From Laguncularia racemosa (lineage: Eukaryota; Streptophyta; Magnoliopsida; Myrtales; Combretaceae): DNA of 64,000 nucleotides. The number at the start of each line of letters is the position of its first letter. Positions within the stretch are counted from its first letter, which is position 1. The stretch is from contig JBBMOL010000197.1 in NCBI GenBank assembly GCA_037954665.1, positions 868,001 through 932,000 of the forward strand, read 5' to 3'. The position numbers were made by a program, and so were the translations under genes. The notes beneath the pieces are model-generated. The model saw only the letters and a list, made by a program, of their open reading frames with translations. It did not search any database and was not told the origin of the DNA. This document shows, piece after piece, positions 22,901 to 34,560 of this stretch.

Positions 22901-24600
22901 ATTTTAGCATTTACAATGATTAAATACTAGTTATTAATAAATAATATAGAAATTTTCCGAAAAGACGTCTCCTAGAAATATGTAACATTGATATATCCGA
23001 TCAGATGGACAATAATTTGATGTCAATAATTTGATGTGATTCTTGTAATAAAATCACGTTTTTCGTACTGTTTATATGAAAACGACCAAAATATCTTGTT
23101 TTTAAGTTTCATTTTCGTGGATAGGATAACGTTGGGCAAAGTGAGGTTTTCAAGGGCATACAATTCATTTTGGAACTGTGTTCTCTTTCGACAAGGACAT
23201 CCCAAAATTTCCTTCAAAAACCATTTGTGTAAAGGTATTCCCAATTATACTTTTTGATATCTAAAAATCTTAAATGAGATCCTTAAAATTAGAAATATCC
23301 AATGAATACAAGATAAGAAAATTAATAGATTATAGAAGCAGCCTCTCCTCGTCCTATTGGAGATAGATTTGATAGTGCTTTCAAGGAAAATTAGAAGCTC
23401 GGAAAAATATAATTATTAGAAATTATTTAAAAATAATATATATATATATATATACATTATATTTATAATTTTAAAAATCATTTTTAGATTGATGTTACAC
23501 ATGGTTGAATAGTTAGGTATTTGATTTTAATTGTTGGTGGTTATTGGTTCAAATCCCACAAAGACCAACTTTTATTTTCAAATTGTATTTATTTTCATAT
23601 TATTTAAATAACATTCTCTTCTCTTTTTTTTTTTTTTTACTTTTTCTTCACAATTAATAACGTTAAATTTCATTAATTACAAAATTATAGTTTACTAAAT
23701 AATTTTTCATGAGTTGCTATTAGTTTATTACTAGTATATCATAATAGTAATTATATTGTAAATATTACATATATTTCAATCTTAACAAGTGAATATTAGT
23801 TAATGAGTTTGTTAGAAAATAATAATTATTAAAATAAATTTTCTTGAGCTACTATTCTACTACACCATAAATAATAATCACACTGTAAATATTGTGAATA
23901 TTTCAGTCTTATTAAGTGCATATTAATTTATATGTAATTTTAATATTTATTTATGCATAATTCTACATCCATCTTTGCTGGAAAGCATATTCTATGATTC
24001 ATCGGATTTTACACTCTGCCAATTTCACTAATTTAATTAAACATGAATCTTAATTAGTCTTGAATTCCCTTCTAATTCAATAATATATTCTACAATCATA
24101 TGTTTGAGCCCCTAAAGCACAATTATAGCTTAAGATTCATAATAAAATAATCCAAATATCTAAATATATTATAATAGAATAATAGAAACGAATTAGTGAT
24201 TAAGTTTTATAAATCTCCTATGCAAAATATTTAATACAAGGTTAAATTAAAAAAACACATCAATAAATAAAAATAATACATAAAATAATTCATTAAAAAA
24301 TCCGTTAAAGAATTAAAGTCCCTAACAAGGAAGGATAACAATTTAAATTCCTTGAATTGAACTATATATGTGTTGTTTTCATATATGGCAGCCCCAAAGT
24401 TACGTGATTTTTTTTTTCTTTTTAGTCTTTTCTTTTCTATTTTTACTTCTTCGACTCGTATGAACTTTCCCCAAAACTAATTGGCACATGACTTTCTTTG
24501 AACTTAATTGGTTGCTTCTTCTACTCTTGGACATGGTCTGACGGGAATCATGGCCGTGATTGGACAATGTGGCAACTTATCACCCATCAAAGATGAAAAA
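22901..24600. other. AT-rich intergenic DNA with microsatellites
   Basis: An AT dinucleotide run lies at about 23437-23454 and poly-T at 23625-23638. A tRNA-like word pair is at 23501-23570. No gene: the open frames at 23023-23257 on both strands have no homology. Confidence 0.5.
23501..23570 (+). other. Possible tRNA-derived (SINE-like) remnant
   Basis: ATGGTTGAATAGTTAGG (A-box-like, weak) is followed 28 bp later by GGTTCAAATCCC (23546-23557), a good B-box variant, then ACAAAGACC. It resembles a decayed tRNA-derived repeat. The A-box is poor and no anticodon stem is visible. Confidence 0.3.
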
Positions 24601-24621
24601 AGATTTATTGTTTCATATATA

Positions 24622-24770
24622 GCTTATATATATATATATATATATATACCAATAAGATTTTGACACATATAATAGTTAAATGGGTAGTTTTAAAAATAAT
24701 TACTATCCGTGTTTTGTAAAATTTATATATATTAAAATCTTATCGATATTTATATATCATGTATGTATGA
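24622..24770. repeat. AT microsatellite and small foldback repeat
   Basis: A TA dinucleotide run (24627-24647) is followed by CCAATAAGATTTTGA. About 80 bp later comes TTAAAATCTTATCGATATTT, roughly its reverse complement. This gives a short foldback unit whose right arm recurs elsewhere in the window (7783, 19757). Confidence 0.45.
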
Positions 24771-25457
24771 TACATAATGTATATCAACTATTGAGTCTTT
24801 TCTTTATATATCATGTGTATATGTTGGTAGATAGCTAAGTGGCATGGATTAATTCAATTGCTTCTTGCAGTTGGAAGCTTAAATTGCAAATAGTGTATAA
24901 CGTATGGACTTATATTGACTTTCATGTGTATTTTTTGAATCCACATATTTTTTCTATCAAAAATATAAAAATACATATGTAAGTATAATAAAAAATTAAT
25001 AATATATATATATATATATGTATCAATCATGATTGTTGAGATGATATGATAGTTAGATACTTAAGCCACTATAGGTGGCTTGGTGAATAATTAATAAAAG
25101 GGAACTGCAATTAGTATTGATGATGACATTAGTAAGGAAGCTATAATAGGTGTTACATAGAGGTGTGAGACTCACATATAATACATTATATGTAGACCGT
25201 GATCGTTGGAGGTAGATTTAAATGGTAAACTTCGTATGAAATTACTTATGATTTTGATTTCAAAGACATGGTGATTCAGTCATTTCCATTAACCTTAAAT
25301 AGCCTATTGTAGTGGAATGTAGATTTTTGTTCCCCGTCGTGCGAGGAGTCATAAGCTACCCCTACTCTCAAGACATTGGAGCTATGCTACTTGTTTACAC
25401 TTAAAATATATCTCAATAAACTTTATTTACTTCAATAAAATTAGGTATGCATGTGAG

Positions 25458-26787
25458 CATTGTTGTCAAAATCGCGATTTAACTCATACGATTCAACGAT
25501 TTTACGAGTCTGTATATATATTTCTAGTTAACTCGCACACAAAATCGGAGAGAAGCAAAATTGTAACAAAATTGCGATTTTGAACAATAAAATCGTTCAA
25601 AATCGCGATTCTATCCGTTTCAACCGATTCCACAAATATTTACAACTGCAAGCTTCCACGCAAATAACACACGGCCGTGTCTCAGACCGTGTACTCAACC
25701 GTGTGTGCTTCTGCGGATTTTCCAAGCTCAAAACACGATCGTGCCTTTAACCGTGTGTGCTTTTGTGGGCATGTTTCCTTGACATACGGCCGTGCAATTT
25801 AATTATCCGGCCGTGCTCTTCCCATGTTCCTTCCAAAAAGCATTTTTCTTCGTGTTTTCTTATCAAAAGTGGGAGCCACGTGCTTTCCTGTCGTAAGGGA
25901 GTATGAGTCATACCCCAACATGTTCGTCGGTCATCACTCCTCTCTTGTTAGTGTGTTACATTGCATTGAAGTCTTTGTGTTTGTATTCATCGATTGTTAG
26001 TCTTCTTGTTCCTATTTGTGATCATGTTCGTATTAAAGCACTCATGTTTGATTGCTGCAACTTTCCTTATTTTAACTAATATTTTTGTAATAGTAAATAA
26101 AATAAATGGTAGATAACTTTAATTTTATAAGAATTTTTTAGATTTTTAATTTTATAGGAAAGGTATAAATGTATTTATATTTCTATCTTTTCAATATATC
26201 ATTCTCATAATTAAGTAAATGTGAGATATTGTTAAGTAAATATATTTTGAATTAATAATCACGAATAGTGCAAAATTTTACCTAATAATATATAATTTTG
26301 AAGGTTTTTCTTGTTATAGTATCTTCTTTATTATGTACTTTTGGTCATTTTTTAATATTACTCCTTTTTAATGGTATATTTTTATTATCAATTTTTATTT
26401 ATTAGTAATTTCTTAAAGTCACAATTGATTTTTAAATTTTATCTATTATCTTTTAGCTTTTGTATATAGAACTAGGTGAAACTTGTTTTATACATGATTG
26501 ATGATTTATCATTTTAGAAATAAAATATCTATATTATACAACTTATGCTCGATTATCTATATTATGACTTTTATTGCAAATTTGCAATTTATGGCTAAAA
26601 TAAATACTTAATTTCCTTATTTCTATTATTCATTATATTTTTTAATGACTATTGTAAGTAAATTTATAATATTTGAAAGTTATTTTACATAGGTTGTAGA
26701 AACTTACGTTTCTACGTTCCGTTTTTACGTTCCAATTCTATAGACTTCTTAGCGATTCTACGTAAAATCGCGATTTTAACGACTATG
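25458..26787. mobile_element. Non-autonomous TIR element with 8-bp target duplication (hAT-like)
   Basis: The left end is CATTGTTGTCAAAATCGCGA and the right end, reverse complemented, is CATAGTCGTTAAAATCGCGA, with the AAAATCGCGATTT core identical. The flanks carry CATGTGAG at 25450-25457 and 26788-26795, a perfect 8-bp duplication. Because the element ends in CAT/ATG, the match can be extended to 12 bp, so a MULE-like origin is also possible. No transposase frame is inside. At 25665-25825 it holds repeated CACGGCCGTG-type words also seen in the gypsy LTRs at 30 and 35 kb. Confidence 0.7.
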
Positions 26788-26795
26788 CATGTGAG

Positions 26796-29618
26796 TGACA
26801 TAACATATGCTTGTGTGACTGCTACTATGTTGGGTTCGTTGTGACTCACTTTGTTTACCATTTCAGGTGTGACTTGTTTGCTAATGATTTGGATACATCT
26901 ATTCTAGGGACTAAGATGACGCTAACAGGATTGTTTCAATGTTTAGTTAATCCGCTACCACCAGTATGATTATTGGACTTTATAGTTGTAGGTGGACCTA
27001 ATAAACTATAAAGACTTTAGATATTTACAAACTTTTATATTATTTTTTAATTTCTTTTGAAAATGTTTTCTACAAATTGAAATAAATGAACATCTTCTAA
27101 ACTAAAATTAGATGAAGGTTGTTAAATAAATGGTTTGAAGGTTAGTAGTCTTAATATATTTTAGTGAAGGGAGATACATGACAAGTTGTTATTATCCTTT
27201 TAGATTTTAGGGCATGATAAAAAACTAAAAAACTATGCTTGATTATTGTTAGATATCAAGATGAATATTAAGCATTAAAAGTAGATTTTTCTTTTAAATT
27301 TTTGAAACTTATAAAGATGAGGTATAGATTAATGTCCTTATCCACTTCACTATTCATTTAAAACCTCTATTTTGTATATCTAAATTTTATTATTGCATAT
27401 AGGATAGGACATGGATATCTTTTGAAATATCCTAAGTGAAATGTAATCAAATTTATGTTTGTGTAGCAAGAAAATCTCGAGTCGCTTTATGTAGCAGGTC
27501 ACCCATAGAAATAGTTAAAGAAACAAACCCTATAATAATGTTATTTAATTGTTTAAGTTGTTTAAGTTGGATCTCTAATTTATTTTTAGAGGATGTAGAG
27601 CTTATACCTTGAAGCTTAACTAGCTATGATACTAAATCCTTTCTAAAAAGGGTAGAAATGTATGTTTTATTGATTTTCTATCATAAAAAAAATAAATTAA
27701 AGAATTAAGAATCACAACTTCCATGGAAATAGATCCTCTCAATTTTGATTATCTCAATTTCTTTTAATTTATAAATTAATAGTTGAAATTATTTAGAGAT
27801 TTAAATAACCTCATAATATCATTGTAATGTCATTAGCTTTCTTGTAATATCAATCATTAATTATAAATATCAATAATTGATTACATATAGTAACATCTTA
27901 AGTGAATAAATTAAAGAAAATTTAGATAAAATAAATTGAGAAGATCCAAATCCCCCATGTGGTATTATGTAATCTACGGGCTTTCATATTTTGATTGAAT
28001 GTTATAAGATAGATTCCAACTCTAAACTTCGAAACTTTACACCAACATGGTAGGTATAAGGAAGTGCATTTAACCCAACACATCCTGGACCGTATCATAT
28101 ATACTTTACATTTAAATTTTAAGCACTATTACATACCAGTGCTCTCTTAAGGTGTCAATATGCAAAAGTCCAACTTGACTCAGGCATTCAAGGGTTGATC
28201 TTTAGAAGTTTTGAGCTCAAGTTTGAGTTGAAATGATATAAAAAGATTTGATCCCGACTAGATTAAACTTATTTAAGTTCATTACATTTTGAAAATGTTA
28301 TTTTTTTTCCAACTGGAATAACACTAAAACTCAAACTCAACTTAAACTCAATTTACATGAAAGCTCAACCTAAACTTAGTTAAACTAGTTATTTTGTCAA
28401 GTTAAATATTAAGGAACTTGAATTCAAACTTAGTGTTTTAACTTGTGCTCAAACTCCCCTACATTTAAAGTGAACTAGATTGAATATTTACTCGAAGCCG
28501 AGTGATGAGAGAGAGAGAAAAGAAAAACGATATTACTATCTCTTAATAAAGAAAATATCTCTTAGTAAAGAAAACTACTAATATGAATTTGAGTTATTTT
28601 TGTGGATACTATACCCTGCTTGAGTTTTTGTACTATCAAACTGTTAGGATCCATTTTTAATGTTTGAATTATCTGTATTAACAAACTTAATTACTTTAGA
28701 GAATTTGCTATTTCAAAATGGAATTCTAGATCACCATTTTAGGCTATCGATTATCATGTATATCCTTGAACTTAAACGAATGACATTTGAATAAAATTTC
28801 ATTCTTTAATTAAAAAAAAAAATTGTTGTAAAGTTATCTTATTGCAATGAAATCTACGAGGAGCAGATTCCATGACGTCTACAAGGTAGATGCAATATTG
28901 ATACGTCCAAAATCTATAACATATGTCAACGATAATACCCTAAATCTCGGTTGTACTTTTGACTTATGTATCTATCTGTATTTTATATGTTTCATATAAG
29001 AATAGAGATTGATTAGAGGTTGGTTTGCTTCACCTGTTTTTTATCTTTTTATTTTTTATTTTTTGCATTCATTTGAATTGTAAGTTTATCAAAAATAAGA
29101 TATCAAAAATATGAAAATATAAATATATAGATACTTTTCTTATAACATTAAATAGCTAACAAATTTCTATAAAATTGGACTTATCTACCCTTTATTCGTT
29201 TTTACAAAAATACTAATTAAAATTTCCAATTCCAATGCATAAAATATATTTTTTAAACATTATTTTCTTAAAAATACATGAATTTTTATTTCCTATTTCC
29301 TATTTCCCAGTCACTATCTTCATATATAGATAATATAGTTTCCCCTAAGCAAGACTTTAAACGGATATAGATCAAATACATAGTAGGTATAGATAAGATA
29401 TATATACAAGACAATCTAAACAAGCTTAAATTAGTAATTGTTAAATAATAAATATAATAGTTCATACCATATTTATAAGCTTTAATATTGTGTATGGTGT
29501 TAGGATCACATCCTTTATAGCACTATATACATACTGTATAGTAGGGATTATGTTCTCTTGTAACTTTCCTAGAATATAATATCTATTTTTTAGCATATTG
29601 TCATTTCAATAGTTTTAA
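26796..29618. other. AT-rich intergenic DNA, no gene
   Basis: No coding homology. At 28150-28480 a stretch repeats CTCAAACTCAACTTAAACTC-like words and ends in CTCCCCTACATTT. This resembles one end of a decayed hAT derivative, but no matching opposite end is convincing. Confidence 0.45.
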
Positions 29619-29943
29619 TGTCTCTTCCTGCAAGAGCTATGAATGCCTGTGAAGCTCTTTACGAGGGTGTAAATACTCTTGTAGATACAAGTTTTCGCTC
29701 ACCATTTAGCTGCTTATAGTTAAGAATCTAGCTTACACATTATTTCTCCATACACACACTGTAGCCTTATACTCTTGATATATTAATAAAAGTGTGTGTT
29801 ATTTCATTTACGATTATTCCCCATATCCTTTTATTTACTGTTACTTTTATTGTTGCTCATGCATGTTGCATTATAGATTTACGAGCTAATCTAGGTTAAT
29901 TGAGTAGTGAACAAACTTGCTTACTATTATAGAAGTGGGACAG

Positions 29944-30495
29944 TGACGCAGTGAGTTAGCGTAGAAAGCTTAGAGAATCACTCAACGAATGAATCTCTCA
30001 AACAAACAATGGTTGCGCACAACCACTAAAGGCGAGAAGTCTCTCACGAAATGTATTTCAAGAATAAAATAAGACGTAACCCTAACATCACTACAAAAAG
30101 GTTTATATACTCTCCTAAAATTATAAAAAGGAAAAGACGAATCTGCGCATACACGGTCTAAGGCACGACCGTGCTTCGACCCGTGTTGGACTCTGTGACA
30201 TTTGTTATTCGATGCCCCTGGTTGAGACACGGCCGTGCTTCAGGCCGTGTTAGACACTGTGGGGATTAGCTGTTCAATACCCCTACTCGAGACACGGCCG
30301 TGCTTCAGGCCGTGTTAGACACTGTGAGATCTTGCGGTTTGATACCTTGCTCAAGACACGGCCGTGCTTCAAGCCGTGTTAGACACTGTGAGATCTTTCG
30401 GTTTGATACCCTTGCTCGAGACACGGCCGTGTTTCCGGCCGTGCGCAGAACCCGTGCTCCCAACCGTATGATTGCTTCTTGTATCCCCTCCATCA
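29944..30495 (-). repeat. 3' LTR of the young gypsy element
   Basis: It runs from TGACGCAG to CCATCA (TG...CA ends on the plus strand). It contains five tandem units of 64-65 bp starting with CACGGCCGTG or a variant at 30164, 30228, 30293, 30357 and 30422. Open frames inside it are products of this repeat. Confidence 0.93.
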
Positions 30496-30900
30496 TTCTC
30501 TCCCACCAGAGAAGAACTCGACCCCGAGTTCTCTATAGGATATAATGCCACATCGTCAGGGAAAAAGGGAAAGATATCAGCGACATTGAATGTCTTTGAA
30601 ATGCCCATGGTGTTTGGTAAACCGACCACATAAGCATTATCATTGATTGCCTGCACGATCTTATACGGACCATACTTTTTAGGTTGAAGCTTGCTGTATT
30701 TGCCAACAGGAAACCGTTCCTTGCGTAAGAATACCGTAACCTGATCACCCACTGAAAACACTTGTCGCCGGCGATGCTTGTCAGCTACAGCTTTGTACTT
30801 AGCATTAGATTGTTCAATTTTCGCCTACACCTCAGATGTAACCTGCTGCCAACTATCCGCTAGGTTTTTAGCTGCTGTATGAGACGCCGTATCTCAGGAA
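30369..30900 (-). pseudogene. Gypsy integrase C-terminal region (GPY/F-like) of the young element
   Basis: After the deletion point near 30885-30900 the minus strand encodes SWQQVTSEV, a stop at 30825-30827, then KYKAVADKHRRR and VGDQVTVFLRKERFP. Next comes KYGPYKIVQAINDNAYVV (the GPY/F module) and FNVADIFPF at the end, followed by a tail that reads into the LTR. This is the normal C-terminal end of a gypsy pol polyprotein. The catalytic core with its D,D35E residues, about 250 residues in relatives, is missing between this and the zinc finger. Confidence 0.85.
30496..30507 (-). other. Polypurine tract of the young gypsy element
   Basis: The minus strand reads GGTGGGAGAGAA directly before the 3' LTR start (TGATGGAGG). 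This is the expected position and composition for priming plus-strand DNA synthesis. Confidence 0.75.
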
Positions 30901-31562
30901 CGGGGAGTGGGGTGTAGAGGCCCGTGTTTTGGGCCTGACCCTTAGAGGTCTGGCATATATAACACCGTTGCACAATCCTCCCAACGTCACACCTCAAGTG
31001 TGGCCAGTAGTATCGAGTGCTGACTGCTGCAATGGTCTTGTCTCTGCCCAGATGACCTACCAATCCACCACCATGTAAATCACGGATCAGCTTCTCCCTC
31101 GAAGAAGACTCTGGAATACAAAGCTGATTTCCTTTCATGAGGAACCCATCATAAATATGGAAATCACTGCTAGGTTGTTTGTCCCGACACAACGCCCACG
31201 CATCCTTAAAATCGTTATCACTTACGTATAGATCTTTCATATGCTCAAATCCCACCACTTCAGTGTGAAGTGTCACCAACAAACTGGCTCGCCTACTCAA
31301 AGCATCTGCGACTTTGTTGTAGACTCCCGATTTATGTTTAAGTTTAAACGGGAACTTCTGTAAGAATTGAATCCACCGTGCATGCATGTCCTTACTAATC
31401 CTGGTCTAATTATTCAAGTGCTTAAGAGCATCACAGTCGGAGTATAGCACGATTTCCTTGCCCACTAGGTAATGTTCCCAGGTCCTCAAAGCACGCACCA
31501 CCGAATAAAATTCTTTGTCATAAGTGGACCAATTCCGCCTAGACTCGCATAACTTCTCACTG
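30901..31562 (-). pseudogene. Gypsy RNase H end and integrase zinc finger, frameshifted
   Basis: After a one-base change in the six-base A run at 31563-31568 the frame resumes with FSEKLCESRRNWSTYDKEFY, typical gypsy RNase H. It continues LVGKEIVLYSDCDALKHLNN, then a TAG (31406-31408) where relatives have Gln, then HARWIQFLQKFPF and KVADALSRR. The integrase N-terminal H2C2 zinc finger follows, with two His in LHGGGLVGHLG and two Cys in RCYICQTSKG. It then stops where the catalytic core should begin (LPVPE). Confidence 0.85.
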
Positions 31563-33191
31563 AAAAAAGGCAATGGGCTTCCTTTCCTGAGATAGCACCG
31601 CTCCTATTCCCACCCCACTTGCATCACAATCGACTTCAAACAATTTATCAAAGTCAGGTAATGCAAGGACTGGAGCATTGCACAACTTTTCTTTTAACAG
31701 CCCGAAACTACTTTCAGCTTCATCACTCCACTGGAACTTCCCTTTCTTCAGGCACTCGGTCATAGGTGCAGCAAGGGTGCTAAAGTGACGAATAAACCTT
31801 CTATAGAAGCTCGCTAGTCCCAGAAAACTCCTCAAAGCACTTACGGTGTTGGGAATGGGCCATTCCCAAATAGCTTTTACTTTCTCATCATCCACGGTAA
31901 TTCCATCACCACTAACGACAAAACCCAAAAACAACAATCTCCTAGAGAGGAATACACACTTCTTGAGATTCACAAAGAGCTTGTTCTCCCTCAGAACATT
32001 TAACACTTCCCTCACATGATCAATGTGTTCCTTCTCAGTTTTGCTATAGATCAGGATATCGTCAAAGTAAACTACGACAAACCGAGCAGAAAAGGGTCTA
32101 AGTACCTGATTCATAATACGCATGAAGGTGCTTGGAGCATTACTGAGGCCAAAAGGCATGACCATCCATTCATATAGGCCTTCCTTAGTTTTAAAGGCCG
32201 TCTTCCACTCATCTCCTGGTCGGATCCGAATCTGATGGTAACCACTTCTCATATCAATCTTGGAAAAGAATTTGGCCCCACTCAAGCAATCTAGCATGTC
32301 TTCCAGCCTTGGTATCGGGAATTTATAGCCGATGGTAATTTTGTTGATTGCTCTGCTGTCGACACACATGCGCCAACTACCATCTTTCTTTGGGGTCAAC
32401 AAAGCAGGCACTGCGCAAGGGCTCATGCTCTCCCTGATGAATCCCTTCTGGAGTAGTTCTTGCACCTTTCCCTGCAATATTTCCGTCTCCTTTGGGCTCA
32501 TCCTATAATGTGGAAGATTAGGTAGGCTAGCTCCTGGAATCAAATCAATATGATGTTGGATATCTCTCATGGGAGGTAATCCATCAGGTAGCTCCTCAGA
32601 TGTTATTTCCCTAAACTCCTCTAGTAGCGCCTTCACACTGTCTGGCAACTCCTGGTCACTACTCTGATCTTCCTCCACAAACATCACCCGTCGGACAACT
32701 AATGCATGGATTTTATGCGTCTCCTTAATTGCTTCCCCCATCTCCCTCTCAGATTGGGTGATAGTGAGGAAAGAACGCCCCTCCGTTTTAGAAGTTTTAA
32801 GGCGGTGAGATGTTTTGAGAGGTAGGAGAGTGAACTTTACCCCATCCTTCTCTAACCGGTAAACATTCTCCCTTCCTTCGTGTTTGGCATCAACATCAAA
32901 TTGCCAAGGTCTCCCAAACAGAAGGTGGCATGCGTCCATGTCCACGACATCACAATAGACCTCATCTCTATACTTCCCTATAGAGAAAGGTACTCTGCAT
33001 CGCTCGGTGACTTCTATTTTCTCAGCCGCTTTAATCCACCCAATGGTATATGGATTCGGGTGTTTTTCAATCGTCAAATTCAATACTCTCACCGTTTCCC
33101 TACCAATGATATTCTCGCAACTCCCACTATCCACTATCAAGTCAAACACCCTACCATCAACAGTACATCTAGTCCGGAACAACTGATGTCT
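31563..33191 (-). pseudogene. Gypsy protease-reverse transcriptase-RNase H part of pol (young element)
   Basis: This is the longest open stretch of the element, 541 codons from 33182. The aspartic protease has the DSGSCENI active site (near 33130). Reverse transcriptase has the blocks VPALLTPKKDGSWRMCVD, FSKIDMRSGYHQIR, MPFGLSNAPSTF and the catalytic YFDD at 32058-32069. RNase H begins with FEVDCDASGVGIGAVLSQE. Active-site residues are intact. It is in frame with gag, separated only by a TAA at 33192-33194, so the ancestor had a single gag-pol frame. The RT resembles CRM/Galadriel-type chromoviruses, but the lineage is uncertain. Confidence 0.9.
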
Positions 33192-33194
33192 TTA

Positions 33195-34526
33195 GGACTT
33201 CTCATCACACTTCGGTGCCAACATCAACTTCCTAATGACATACGTTTCCTCATCATCTCCATAACCATCATCACTATAAAGCTCATCCCCTCCATCCGGT
33301 TCACAGCACACCTCCTCATCCTCCTCTCTATTAATAACATTAATTGGTCTCCTACTGGGGCACTCATTGGAACGATGACCCGGTTGGTTGCACCTATAGC
33401 ACTTTCCCATAACTGGTTTAGCATAGGGATTGTTTTGCTTAGGTGCTTCCCTATTTTCCATTGGTCTCCTACTTGTTCCCCTTTCTTCTCTCTTCTCATT
33501 GCTTCCGCCTGGAGCTTCCAGGACAGCCTTCCCTCTATCCGTACCTACGGTACTGAATCCTTCGTTCTTAAACCTTCGGTTGCCTCCATCAAACCTACTG
33601 GTCTTTTCTTGTAGCATCATCTCTGCTTGAAGGGCCATGTTTTTCGCCTCATTGACGTTGCGCAAAACATGAACCCCTATCTTCTCCTTAATTTGCAGCC
33701 TCAGTCCATCCAAGTATCTAGCCACCTGCTGTCCTTCACTTTCCCTAAGGTCGTTTCTCTTAGCCAACCTCATGAACTCCGTCGTATATTCATACACTAT
33801 TCTCGGGCCTTGTCTACACTTCTGGTATTGTTGGAACAATATTTGTTCGTAGTCAGGAGGCAAGAAATCCCTTTGGATCAATTGCTTCATTCTATACCAT
33901 GTCTGCACCGGTTGCTTTCCTTCTCTATATCGCCTATTCTGCAATCTCTCCCACCAGGCCGAAGCCCCTCCTTTCAATTTACATGCCACTAACCTCACCC
34001 TACGATTCTCCGGCACCTCCATATAATCAAAGAAACGATCCACTTCTGCCAGCCAATCTATTAAATCCTCGATGTTCAAATTACCGTTAAAAGAAGGTAT
34101 ATCTACCTTTAATTTGAATTCGCTGGTGTCTCCCTGATCGTAGCCCTGGCGATTCCGGCCATAACCACCTCCACCTTATCCTCTCCGCTGTGGTTGCGGG
34201 TTTCCGGCCAGCCAATCATCTTCCTCCTCAGAATCCACATCACACTCTTGGACTCTTCGATTCGCAGCGATAGGTCTGTTGATCGGAACGCCAAGAGCAG
34301 GGTTTGCCCCGGGTCGCACTCCCCTAACGTCTCTATCCCTGTTTGTATTGGTTCCCATTGCGTCAAAACGCTCCACCAGATCATCAAAACGCTGTTCGAA
34401 GCGTCGGAGTCTCTGATCCATGGTATCCAACACTACCCTTTGAGCCTGCACTTCGGTTCGCAGAGTTTCCACATCCCGAGCAACGTCCGGAACGTGACTG
34501 CCTCCTAAACTTCCGTCACCTGACAT
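33195..34526 (-). pseudogene. Gypsy gag with one in-frame stop (young element)
   Basis: The start is the ATG at 34526 (MSGDGS). A coiled-coil-prone stretch follows (VETLRTEVQAQRVVLDTMDQ), then an arginine/glycine-rich part with a TAA at 34176-34178. The frame continues through FNGNLNIEDLIDWLAEVDRF and ASAWWERLQ, a standard retrotransposon gag domain. A CCHC zinc knuckle (KCYRCNQPGHRSNECPSR, about 33355-33410) lies near the C-terminus. Apart from the stop it is full length. Confidence 0.88.
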
Positions 34527-34546
34527 CTCCACAGGAAATTTTCCTT

Positions 34547-34558
34547 GCTCTGATACCA
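34547..34558 (-). other. Primer-binding site of the young gypsy element (initiator-Met tRNA)
   Basis: The minus strand reads TGGTATCAGAGC two bases after the end of the 5' LTR. This is the standard complement to the 3' end of plant initiator-Met tRNA. Confidence 0.88.
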
Positions 34559-34560
34559 AC

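Noticed and set aside
30164..30485. Regularly spaced palindromic repeats resembling a CRISPR array
   Set aside because: The units are contiguous, the sequence between the palindromes is also repeated, and the same array occurs in both LTRs of a retrotransposon in a plant genome.
32880..33992. Long plus-strand open frames (up to 244 codons)
   Set aside because: They are antisense to the gypsy gag and protease coding region and have no homology.
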